Origin: Streptomyces xylophagus
GTDB taxonomy: Bacteria; Actinomycetota; Actinomycetes; Streptomycetales; Streptomycetaceae
Direction of reading: 5' to 3'
Length of the DNA stretch: 64,000 bases
Assembly (NCBI RefSeq): GCF_000716435.1
Contig: NZ_JNWO01000001.1
Span: 372,001-436,000 of the forward strand
The notes beneath the pieces are model-generated. The model saw only the letters and a list, made by a program, of their open reading frames with translations. It searched no databases and was not told where the DNA came from. This document shows, piece by piece, positions 44,796-52,044 of this stretch (within the stretch, counting starts at the first letter, position 1; every line of letters starts with the position of its first letter). Both the position numbers and the translations under genes were made by a program.

Positions 44796-45520
44796 CGGAT
44801 CTCCATTTCGAGTGCCGGTACGGCGGCGCTCTTGATGCGGCGGCCTTTGCTCGGCCCGGTCTGGTGGCCGCGGCCGACCCGGATCTCCAGCCACCGCTGG
44901 ACCAGGCCCCACAGGGTGGTCATCGCCAGGTAGTACAGAGCCGCCGCTGTAAGGCCTTCCAGGACACGGAAGTTGGTCTGGACGGCGAACTGGGTGCGGC
45001 GCAGCAGCTCCTCGACCGAGATCACCGAGACGAGCGTGGTCGTCTTGAGGAGGCCGTTGAAGCTGTTGCCGAGCGGCGGGACCATCACCCGCAGCGCCTG
45101 CGGCATGACCACCACCCGGAACACCTTCCAGGGCGGCATGCCGAGTGCGCGGGCGGCCTCGGACTGGCCGCGCGGGACCGAGAGGACCCCGGCGCGGACG
45201 ATCTCCGAGAGGTACGCCGCCTCGTTGAGGACCAGGCCGGTCAGGGCCGCGCTGATCACGCCGAGGCGCAGGCCCAGCTGGGGCAACCCCGTGTAGATGA
45301 TGACCAGTTGGACCAGGAGAGGGGTGCCGCGCATCAGCCACACGTAGAAACCCGTGACCAGCCGGACCGGCCTGAAGCGGGACGCCCGGCCGAGCGCCAC
45401 GAGTACGGCGAGCGGAAGGGCGAGCGCCATGCTGACCGTGGTCAGCCAGATCGTCGTCCAAGCTCCCTGAACGAGCTGGGGATTGGTGAGGAAGGAGAAG
45501 AAGGCATCCCAGGACCACAT
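44792..45520 (-). CDS. Polar amino acid ABC importer, permease
   Basis: A 242-residue membrane protein of the HisM/GlnP group: an N-terminal segment entering the first TM (LVQGAWTTIWLTTVSMALALPLAVLVALG), the EAA loop NEAAYLSEIVRAGVLSVPRGQSEAARALGM, and further TM helices to about residue 215, then a basic C-terminal tail. Only one permease gene is present, so it should act as a homodimer. ATG at 45520, 19 bases after the binding-protein stop. Confidence 0.9.
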   Translation of the reverse strand: MWSWDAFFSFLTNPQLVQGAWTTIWLTTVSMALALPLAVLVALGRASRFRPVRLVTGFYVWLMRGTPLLVQLVIIYTGLPQLGLRLGVISAALTGLVLNEAAYLSEIVRAGVLSVPRGQSEAARALGMPPWKVFRVVVMPQALRVMVPPLGNSFNGLLKTTTLVSVISVEELLRRTQFAVQTNFRVLEGLTAAALYYLAMTTLWGLVQRWLEIRVGRGHQTGPSKGRRIKSAAVPALEMEIR

Positions 45521-45539
45521 GGCTCTCGCCCTTCGATCG

Positions 45540-46412
45540 CTACTTCGCGCTGATCGCGCCGGTGGTCACCTTGAGGTCGCCGGTGTAGGCCGTGACGCCG
45601 TACTTCTTGAACAACGTGGCCAAGTACCCGTTGCTGCGAAGGGTGTTGAGCGCGGTCGCGACCGCGTCGGCGGGCTTCTGCTTGCCGAAGCCGAGGGCGA
45701 GCGGGGCGGGGTTCATGCCCTTGACCGCCGTCTCGAAGCGGCCGTCCTTCTGGTAGTAGCTGGTGACCGCCTCGACGATGGCGACGCCTTCGACCTGGCC
45801 CGCGGACAGTGCCTGGTAGGCGTCGGCGGTGGTGGTGAAGGTGCGGACGGTGACCTGCTTCTTGCCGGCCGCCTTGAGTTCCTTGTTGAGCGCGGTGAGG
45901 GTGTCGAACTCGTAGCCGGGCGCTTCCACGGCGATGGTCTTGCCGGAGAGGCCGTCCTCGGAGGTGATCTTCTTCGGGTTGCCCTTGGCGACGGAGATCG
46001 AGACGCCCTGGACCTCGTACGGGACGAGCTTGACGGTCTTGGCACGCTCGGGTGTGTAGAACATGCCGGTGTCGATCATGTCCCAGCGTCCGGACTGCAC
46101 GCCGGGGATCTGTGCGTCGAAGGGGATGTTGACGAACTTCGGGGTGAGACAGAGGAGTTTGGCTATCTCGTTGCCGAGGTCCACCCGCATGCCGACGATC
46201 TTGTTGGAGGCGTCCAGATACTGCATGGGCGGCAGGGTCGCGTTGGTCGAGATCGTCAACGTGCCCGCCTTGACCAGGTCCGAGCCGCCCACCTTGGGCG
46301 TGCAGCCGGTCGGGGCCGCGGCGGCGGACGACGAGGACGAGTCGTTGCCGCAGGCCGCCACGGTCAGGAGCAGGGCGGCGGCGGAGGAGGCCGCGATGAG
46401 AAGTCTGCGCAC
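45540..46412 (-). CDS. Polar amino acid ABC importer, binding lipoprotein
   Basis: A 290-residue family 3 solute-binding protein. The signal peptide (VRRLLIAASSAAALLLTVAACG) ends at a lipobox Cys near residue 22. The mature part has the family patterns LTISTNATLPPMQYLDASNKIVGMRVDLGNEIAK and GRWDMIDTGMFYTPERAKTV. GTG at 46412 follows AAAGGTGA. The ligand is probably an amino acid or derivative; the enzymes next to it suggest a D-amino acid, an imino acid such as hydroxyproline, an opine or a carbamoyl/hydantoin compound. Confidence 0.9.
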   Translation of the reverse strand: MRRLLIAASSAAALLLTVAACGNDSSSSSAAAAPTGCTPKVGGSDLVKAGTLTISTNATLPPMQYLDASNKIVGMRVDLGNEIAKLLCLTPKFVNIPFDAQIPGVQSGRWDMIDTGMFYTPERAKTVKLVPYEVQGVSISVAKGNPKKITSEDGLSGKTIAVEAPGYEFDTLTALNKELKAAGKKQVTVRTFTTTADAYQALSAGQVEGVAIVEAVTSYYQKDGRFETAVKGMNPAPLALGFGKQKPADAVATALNTLRSNGYLATLFKKYGVTAYTGDLKVTTGAISAK

Positions 46413-46419
46413 GGTCGGT

Positions 46420-47370
46420 TCACCTTTTTCCGGTGCTGGTGGAACAGGGGTGCAGCCCGGCCTCGTCGAGCGCCTCGGACAGGCCGAGCAGCGCGGACGG
46501 GTCCTCCAGGGGAAGCAGCGGGGGGCGTACATGCCCTCCGGGCTGCCCGAGCAGCCGCATGGCGGCTTTGAGCTGCGAGGTGGGTGAGGCGAACCGTGAG
46601 CTGTAGTCGTCGTTGACGAGCAGGTTCACAAGCCGTTCGTAGCGTGCGGACCATTTCCGGGCGAGGGCCAAGTCGCCTGCCCAGTAGGCCTCGTAGAAGG
46701 GGACGGCGAAGGGGGCGCCGAGGCCGCCGCCGTCGATGTTTCCGGCGCCGCCGAACTCGGCCATGACGGCCATGCCCCTGCGGTGGATGAAGCGCCCGAA
46801 GACCTGGACCTTCCCGGCCAGGGCGGCGCAGGTGTCCGCGACCTTCAGCTCGTCGCCTGAGCTGTCCTTGACGGCGACCACGGTGTCGAGTTCGGCGAGC
46901 CTGGCCAGGGTGTCGACCGTGATGTCCACGGCGGTGCCGCGCGGCCAGTTGTAGACCATGAGCGGCAGGTCGACCGCCCCGGCGAGAGTGGCGTAGAAGG
47001 CGTGGATCTCGTCCTGGCTCGGGTGGACGTAGGGCGGCGGGGTGGTGAGGATGCCGTCCGCGCCGATCGAGCGGGCGTGTTCGCCGTAGCGGGCGGACTC
47101 GGCGGCGGTGTACGCGCCGCAGCCGATCACCACCGGTAGCTGTCCGGAGAGTTCGGTGACCGCGATCTCGGCGACCCGGCGGCGCTCCTCGGGGGTCTGG
47201 GAGAACCACTCGCCGGTCGTGCCGTTCACCAGAACCCCGTGCACGCCGTGCTCCGCGTACAGCCCGAGCAGTGCGCGCCAGGCGTCCTCGTCGAGGGAGC
47301 CGTCGGCGGTGAAGGGGGTGGGTGCGGCCGGCCAGTAGCCGCGCCAGGGTGCGGCACTCGAAGTGGTCAT
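46420..47370 (-). CDS. DapA-family lyase/dehydratase (dihydrodipicolinate synthase-like)
   Basis: A 316-residue class I (Schiff-base) TIM-barrel enzyme. GTTGEW is the carboxylate-binding loop, YNWPRGT holds the conserved Tyr, and AVKDSSGD carries the Schiff-base lysine. The N terminus WRGYWPAAPTPFTADGSLD is unlike biosynthetic DapA. In hydroxyproline catabolism a member of this family deaminates 1-pyrroline-4-hydroxy-2-carboxylate next to a three-subunit dehydrogenase like the one here, so that is my leading guess. It is the first gene of the operon; ATG at 47370 with CGGAG. Confidence 0.85.
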   Translation of the reverse strand: MTTSSAAPWRGYWPAAPTPFTADGSLDEDAWRALLGLYAEHGVHGVLVNGTTGEWFSQTPEERRRVAEIAVTELSGQLPVVIGCGAYTAAESARYGEHARSIGADGILTTPPPYVHPSQDEIHAFYATLAGAVDLPLMVYNWPRGTAVDITVDTLARLAELDTVVAVKDSSGDELKVADTCAALAGKVQVFGRFIHRRGMAVMAEFGGAGNIDGGGLGAPFAVPFYEAYWAGDLALARKWSARYERLVNLLVNDDYSSRFASPTSQLKAAMRLLGQPGGHVRPPLLPLEDPSALLGLSEALDEAGLHPCSTSTGKR

Positions 47371-47399
47371 GCTGTGCTCCGTGGGATCGATTGCACAGC
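47371..47399 (-). promoter_or_regulatory. Leader hairpin at the DapA-family start
   Basis: GCTGTGC (47371-47377) and GCACAGC (47393-47399) pair perfectly, directly touching the ATG of the lyase gene, with part of the ribosome site in the loop. The 14-base stretch TGGGATCGATTGCA inside the loop recurs as TGGGATCGATTTCA at 47536-47549, at the start of the divergent LacI gene. It could be an operator or a translational control hairpin. Confidence 0.45.
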
Positions 47400-47452
47400 A
47401 CGGTGGCAGCGGTGTGGGGTGGAGGTCAATGTCGTTCTGGCCGGAAATTGCT

Positions 47453-47472
47453 CGTGAAACGCATTGTTTACG
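47453..47472. promoter_or_regulatory. Putative LacI operator of the amino acid operon
   Basis: CGTGAAACGCATTGTTTACG is an imperfect dyad (AAAC-N5-GTTT at its core) midway between the divergent lyase and LacI genes. The A/T-rich core and location suit a site for the adjacent LacI regulator. Confidence 0.4.
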
Positions 47473-47548
47473 CCACCGACTTCACGGAATCTGCCATCAT
47501 GGCGATCACGACCCGGCGTATGGGAACGGGTTGTATGGGATCGATTTC

Positions 47549-48604
47549 ATGATCGGGGGTGGGCCGGTGGCAGTCACCTTGGACGAGGTGGCCGAGGCCG
47601 CGGGGGTCTCCAAGAGCACGGCATCAAGGGTGCTCAGCGGCTCCAGCCGGGTCAGCGCACAGACGAAGCGCGCGGTGCAGTCAGCGGCGGAACGCCTCGG
47701 CTACCGCCCCAACCGGATCGCCAGCGGACTGCGCACCCGGCGCAGCAACCTCGTCGGGCTGGTGATAACCAACCTGGTGAACGCCTCGTTCCACCGCATC
47801 ACCGAGGTGCTCCAGCAACGGCTCGACGAACGCGGCTACCAAGTGCTGCTGTGCGTCACCGACTCGGACCCGGCACGCGAACGCCGTTACCTGGACATGC
47901 TGTTGGACCACCGCGTCGACGGTCTGATCATCGTGGGCACGGGCGACAACACCGCGACGGTGCGGGAGGTGAGCGCGGCCGGTATCCCCGTGGTCAACCT
48001 GATGCGCACCCCCGACGGCGCCCCCGGCGACTCCGTGATGGCCGCCGACCGGGACGGCGCCGAACTGGCCGTCCGCCATCTGCTCGACCTCGGGCACCGG
48101 AGCGTCGCCTTCATCGGCGGCCCGGCGGGCGTCGACTCCGGGCGCGACCGTTACGCGGGATTCACCGCGGCGCTGGCCACCGCCGGACTCGAACCCGATC
48201 CCGCCCTGTGCGCGCGGGGTCCGTTCACCGTGCCGTTCGGTGCGGAGGCGGCCATGCGGCTGATGGCTGCGGACAACCCGCCCACCGCGCTGTACAGCGC
48301 CAACCACGAAGCGACTTTCGGGGTGCTCGGAGCCCTGGTGCAGCTGGGGGTCCGGGTGCCGGAGCAGCTCTCCCTCGTGTGCCACGAGGAAGCGCCCTGG
48401 TTCCCGTACTGGCACCCGCCGATCACCGTCGTCGACAACGGAGCCCGCGACCTCGGCGAACTCGCCGCCGAGCAACTGCTGCGTCGTATCGACAGCCGCC
48501 CCGACAACGGCGACCCCGGCGAGGGGGGTGTCGGCCGGCTCATCCGCGTCGGCTCCCGGCTGGTGGTGCGCGACTCGACTACGGCGCCGCGTCGGCCGGA
48601 GTGA
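47549..48604 (+). CDS. LacI-family regulator of the amino acid/hydantoin operon
   Basis: A 351-residue LacI/GalR regulator: helix-turn-helix VTLDEVAEAAGVSKSTASRVLSGSSRVSAQTKRAVQSAAERLGYRPNRIASGLRT, then the effector domain with LVGLVITNLVNASFHRITEVLQ, DGLIIVGTGD, HRSVAFIGGP and ALYSANHEATFGVLGAL. ATG at 47549 and GTG at 47567 are both possible; the GTG has the better G-rich site. It is divergent from a nine-gene operon for uptake and oxidation of an amino-acid-like compound, an unusual target for a LacI protein, which normally senses sugars. Confidence 0.87.
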   Translation: MIGGGPVAVTLDEVAEAAGVSKSTASRVLSGSSRVSAQTKRAVQSAAERLGYRPNRIASGLRTRRSNLVGLVITNLVNASFHRITEVLQQRLDERGYQVLLCVTDSDPARERRYLDMLLDHRVDGLIIVGTGDNTATVREVSAAGIPVVNLMRTPDGAPGDSVMAADRDGAELAVRHLLDLGHRSVAFIGGPAGVDSGRDRYAGFTAALATAGLEPDPALCARGPFTVPFGAEAAMRLMAADNPPTALYSANHEATFGVLGALVQLGVRVPEQLSLVCHEEAPWFPYWHPPITVVDNGARDLGELAAEQLLRRIDSRPDNGDPGEGGVGRLIRVGSRLVVRDSTTAPRRPE

Positions 48605-48610
48605 TGCGAC

Positions 48611-48649
48611 GGAAGAGGCTCGGCCGGGATGAACTGGCCGAGCGCTTCC
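48611..48649. terminator. Bidirectional terminator
   Basis: GCTCGGCC (48618-48625) and GGCCGAGC (48636-48643) pair perfectly, and the stem continues as GGAAG (48611-48615) with CTTCC (48645-48649) after a small internal bulge. It lies between the convergent LacI and secreted-protein genes. Confidence 0.75.
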
Positions 48650-48673
48650 GGGAGTTGAAGAGGGGCGCCGGTG

Positions 48674-49192
48674 TCAGGCGCAGAGGACGCGTGTCTCCGG
48701 TGTGTAGACCGGGCCGCCGCTGACGTTCGTCGAGTCGCTGAACTCGGAGTAGTAGTACGAGTAGAAGCCGATGTTGCCGTTGCACCCCGAGTCGGTGGCG
48801 ACCTGCAGCGTCAGCGTCACGGTCCGGCTCTGACCGGGCGGGACGGTGGCGCCGTAGTCCGGGCCGAGGTCGGTGGGTCCGACGCCGGTGCAGGGGGTGC
48901 TGCCGGTGTCCGTGGTCAGGGTGCAGTCCGTGAAGCTGTACTTGAGGTCCGGCCGCTGGGTGGTCAGCCAGGTGGGCTCGAGCGTCTGGTAGATGAACAA
49001 GATGTCGTAGGTCTTGTTGTTGGTCAGCGTCATCGAGAGTTTCACCGCGCCGCCGGGCGTCGTGGTCGCGGTGTCGGTGGCGAAGGTCAGGTCGGCGTCC
49101 GCCGCGCTCGCACTCGGGGCCAGGCCGAAGACGGCGAGGAGAAGACCGAGGGCGGTGGCGAAACCCAGGAGTCTCATACGTGGTGATCGCAT
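48674..49192 (-). CDS. Secreted beta-sandwich protein of unknown function
   Basis: A 172-residue exported protein. A signal peptide (MRLLGFATALGLLLAVFGLAPSASA) is followed by a single Ig-like/CARDB-type domain of about 135 residues: ADADLTFATDTATTTPGGAVKLSMTLTNNKTYDILF, then PPGQSRTVTLTLQV. Three or four cysteines probably form disulfides. The pattern of a 'tension' strand plus NNK is that of bacterial surface adhesion or fibre domains, but I do not recognise a family. ATG at 49192 or 49177; neither has a clear ribosome site. Confidence 0.6.
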   Translation of the reverse strand: MRSPRMRLLGFATALGLLLAVFGLAPSASAADADLTFATDTATTTPGGAVKLSMTLTNNKTYDILFIYQTLEPTWLTTQRPDLKYSFTDCTLTTDTGSTPCTGVGPTDLGPDYGATVPPGQSRTVTLTLQVATDSGCNGNIGFYSYYYSEFSDSTNVSGGPVYTPETRVLCA

Positions 49193-49533
49193 GGCCCGGG
49201 AGGCTAGGCGGGCCACTCGCGCGCCGTCTGCCCCGCGGACAGTGCCCCGGCCCGGATCGGCTGGATGTGCTTCTGGTGTGACAGCAGTGCGGCGAGTGTG
49301 TGAAGTGATGACCCGGGTTGCATAGGCGCACGGCATGGGGAGGGTGCGCGGGGCGCGCAGGGGTGGGGGCGAGGCTGTCGGCCGCGGGGCGGCGGATGCC
49401 GACATTGGCGTGATAGCTGACGCGGCGGATGTCGCGCGGCCTCACGCGGTGCGCATGTTCTCGGGCATTCGTCGATTTCTGGCCTCGACGCGTGCCGGGG
49501 CGGGCGTTCAGTGAGCTGTGTCGTTAATTAAAA
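49193..49533. other. Intergenic region without recognisable gene
   Basis: About 340 bases between the secreted-protein gene (minus) and the AlaX promoter (plus). I see no open frame with a credible start, no tRNA-like fold and no repeat. It should contain the promoter of the secreted-protein gene on the minus strand. Confidence 0.5.
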
Positions 49534-49587
49534 CGAACGATTCGTTCGACATGCCTCCGGAGTTCGGTATAGTGAACGCATGGTTCA
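49534..49587 (+). promoter_or_regulatory. Promoter and operator of the alaX operon; probable leaderless start
   Basis: TTCGAC (49545-49550) and TATAGT (49568-49573) are 17 bases apart. The expected start point, about seven bases further on, is the ATG of alaX at 49580, so the mRNA should have no leader, and no ribosome site is present. The perfect dyad CGAACGA-t-TCGTTCG (49534-49548) overlaps the -35, and TGAAC/GTTCA (49573-49577, 49583-49587) brackets the start codon. The XRE-cupin regulator of the operon is the likely binder. Confidence 0.65.
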
Positions 49588-50302
49588 TTCAATCGCGGCT
49601 GCTCGAGAGGGCGCGCAGAACAGCGCCTACCTCGACGACACCTACCTGGAGCAGGTCGACACGCGGGTGATCGCGCTCGGCGAGACGGACGGGACGCCGT
49701 GGGCGGCCGTAGAGCACTGTCTGTTCCATCCGCAGGGCGGGGGCCAGCCCGCCGACCGAGGGTGGTTGGAGGACGCGGAGATCGTTCCCGTCCGGGACCG
49801 CGAGTCGGGACTGGTCGTCGCGACGGCTGCTGAGGACGGCAGCCTTCCGTCCCTCGCCGTTGGGGAGCGGGTGCGAGCCCGGATCGACCTCCCGACCCGG
49901 ATGCGGCACGCCGCGCTGCACACGGCCGGACATCTCGTCGAGGCGGTCGGGCGGGCGCAGGGGTGGGAGATGGTCGGCAGCATCCACTTCCCCGGTCAGG
50001 CCCGGATCGAGTTCCAGGCACCGCCCGCGGGCGCGCGGCTGGCCGACCCGGACGGACGGGAGGAGGTGACCGTCGCACTGCGTGCCGCCGTGGCGGCCGC
50101 GGTCGCCGACGATCTGCCGGTCTCTGCGCGGTACCTCCCCGACGGTCGGCGCGTGGTGCGTCTCGACGCGCTGCACTCCGCGCCGTGCGGGGGTACCCAT
50201 GTGCGCAGCCTCGGGGACCTGGCCGACGTGGTGCTGCCGACGCTGAAGGTCAAGAAGGGCCGTATCCGCGTGTCCTACACCGCGACTCACCGGAGCTGTT
50301 GA
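49580..50302 (+). CDS. AlaX-type alanyl-tRNA editing protein
   Basis: A 240-residue stand-alone homologue of the AlaRS editing domain, which hydrolyses Ser-tRNA(Ala) or Gly-tRNA(Ala) made by mistake. Landmarks are FHPQGGGQPADRG, the zinc motif RMRHAALHTAGHLV (HxxxH) and the second zinc half SAPCGGTHV. It has an N-terminal beta-barrel plus the editing core. ATG at 49580 coincides with the expected transcription start. It overlaps the XRE-cupin gene by one base and is in an operon with a threonine/serine-type aldolase, linking tRNA proofreading to serine/threonine level. Confidence 0.87.
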   Translation: MVHSIAAAREGAQNSAYLDDTYLEQVDTRVIALGETDGTPWAAVEHCLFHPQGGGQPADRGWLEDAEIVPVRDRESGLVVATAAEDGSLPSLAVGERVRARIDLPTRMRHAALHTAGHLVEAVGRAQGWEMVGSIHFPGQARIEFQAPPAGARLADPDGREEVTVALRAAVAAAVADDLPVSARYLPDGRRVVRLDALHSAPCGGTHVRSLGDLADVVLPTLKVKKGRIRVSYTATHRSC

Positions 50303-50877
50303 TGACGCCCCCGCCGTCCGGCCGTCGGCCGGTAAGCAGTACCGCCGCCGCCGTCGGCGCGAAGATCCGGCTGCGCCGTCAGCAGCGCGGCATGAGCGCC
50401 GCGGAGATGGCCCGGCGCGCCGGGCTGAGCAAGGCCACCCTGTCGCAGTTGGAGGCCGGCAACGGCAATCCCACGATCGACACCCTGGACGCGATCGCGA
50501 TCGCCCTGCGCATCCCGATCGCCGACCTGCTGGCGCGTGACGCCGACACCGGGCCGGTCTTCCGACCGGGCACGGACATCGAACCGGGCGAGGTATCAAG
50601 GGAGTTGCTACGGCGGATCAGCAGCGGCAACAGCCTGGAGATCTGGCGGCTGCGTATTCCGCCGGAGACGGAGCTGGCCGGCGTGCCGCACGCCACCGGC
50701 ACGATCGAGCACCTGCTCATCGCCACCGGGCACGTCACCGCAGGACCTGTCGACGCCCCGGAGGATCTGGGCCCGGGCGACATGCTCGCGTTCGCCGGAG
50801 ACGCCCCGCACTTCTACCGCACCGGCGCCGACGAAGTCGACATCACCGTCGTCTTCGCCTCTCCCATCAGCACCTGA
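50302..50877 (+). CDS. XRE-cupin transcriptional regulator
   Basis: A 191-residue regulator. The XRE helix-turn-helix (about 20-80; KIRLRRQQRGMSAAEMARRAGLSKATLSQLEAGNGNPTIDTL) is followed by a cupin sensor domain (about 115-190; IEHLLIATGHVTAGPVDAPEDLGPGDMLAFAGDAPHFYRT). ATG at 50302 shares a base with the AlaX stop and follows CCGGAG. Such XRE-cupin pairs usually sense an amino acid or polyamine. Its place between AlaX and threonine aldolase suggests it reads serine/threonine-type ligands and controls the palindromic promoter at 49534. Confidence 0.87.
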   Translation: MTPPPSGRRPVSSTAAAVGAKIRLRRQQRGMSAAEMARRAGLSKATLSQLEAGNGNPTIDTLDAIAIALRIPIADLLARDADTGPVFRPGTDIEPGEVSRELLRRISSGNSLEIWRLRIPPETELAGVPHATGTIEHLLIATGHVTAGPVDAPEDLGPGDMLAFAGDAPHFYRTGADEVDITVVFASPIST

Positions 50878-50932
50878 GACGCCGTCAACAGCCGTGACCT
50901 CGGCAGTACTTGAGATCGAGGAACCCCCGCTC

Positions 50933-51997
50933 ATGAGCACTTCCGCCATCGCCACCACTCCCTCAAGCCGGGCCTTCATCAGTGACAACATGGCCGGGGC
51001 CTCCCCGCAGATAGCCCGTGCCGTCGCCGACGCGGCCACCGGCCAGGTCCTGCCGTACGGCAACGACCCCTTCACCGAGCGCGCCCGCCGCAGGCTCGGC
51101 GAGATCTTCGAGCGGGACGTCGACGTCTTCCCGGTCTCCACCGGGTCCGCCGCCAACGGCCTGAGCCTGGCCGCCCTCACCCCGCCGTGGGGCAGCGTGC
51201 TCTCGCACCCCGACAGCCACATCAACACCGACGAATGCGGGGCTCCGGAGTTCTTCACCAACGGGGCCAAGCTCGTCGGCGTCCCGGGCGCCGACAGCAA
51301 GATCGACCCCGACGCGTTGCGCACTGCGGTGCGCCGACGGGCCGGTGACGTGCACAGCGTGCAGCCGTCGGTGGTGAGCATCAGCCAGGCCACCGAGAGC
51401 GGCAGCGTCTACACCCTGGAGGAGATCCGCGAACTGTCCGCCATTGCCAAGGACGCGGGGCTGCGCGTCCACATGGACGGGGCGCGCTTCGCCAACGCGC
51501 TGGTCCAACTCGGCGCCACCCCGGCCGAGATGACCTGGAAGGCCGGCGTCGACGTGCTGTCCTTCGGCGCCACCAAGAACGGCGCGATGACCGCCGACGC
51601 CATCGTCTCCTTCGACCCGGCACTCGCCACCGAACTCGCCTTCCGTGCCAAGCGTGCCGGTCAGCTCGCCTCCAAGATGCGCTTCCATACGGCCCAGATC
51701 GACGCGTACCTCACCGACGACCTGTGGCTGCGCAATGCCCGCCAGGCCAACGAGATGGCGACCCGCCTCGGCGACGGCCTCAAGTCCATCGCCGCCGCGG
51801 GCCTGTTGGCCGCTCCCCAGGCCAACATCCTCTTCTGCCGCCTGCCCCAGCACGTCACCGAAGGGCTCCTCGCCGAGGGCTACGCCTTCTACCACGACCG
51901 CTGGGAACCGGGCATCGTCCGCTTCGTCACCGCCTTCTCCCACAGCGCCGACGATATCGACCAACTCCTCGACGCGGTCCGCCGTCACACCGTCTGA
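50933..51997 (+). CDS. Threonine aldolase-family PLP enzyme
   Basis: A 354-residue fold-type I PLP enzyme of the beta-eliminating lyase/threonine aldolase group, cleaving threonine-type beta-hydroxy amino acids to glycine and an aldehyde. Features: FISDNMAGASPQI, VSTGSAANGLSLAALTPPWGSV, SHINTDECGAPEFF, the HMDGARFANAL Asp contacting the pyridine nitrogen, and the PLP lysine in SFGATKNGAM. ATG at 50933. It is the third gene of the AlaX operon after a 55-base gap. Stereospecificity (L, L-allo or low-specificity) cannot be told. Confidence 0.88.
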   Translation: MSTSAIATTPSSRAFISDNMAGASPQIARAVADAATGQVLPYGNDPFTERARRRLGEIFERDVDVFPVSTGSAANGLSLAALTPPWGSVLSHPDSHINTDECGAPEFFTNGAKLVGVPGADSKIDPDALRTAVRRRAGDVHSVQPSVVSISQATESGSVYTLEEIRELSAIAKDAGLRVHMDGARFANALVQLGATPAEMTWKAGVDVLSFGATKNGAMTADAIVSFDPALATELAFRAKRAGQLASKMRFHTAQIDAYLTDDLWLRNARQANEMATRLGDGLKSIAAAGLLAAPQANILFCRLPQHVTEGLLAEGYAFYHDRWEPGIVRFVTAFSHSADDIDQLLDAVRRHTV

Positions 51998-52044
51998 CAG
52001 GTGTTGTCGCGGACCGGCGCGAGGGAGACAGAAGGGCAGTGTCG

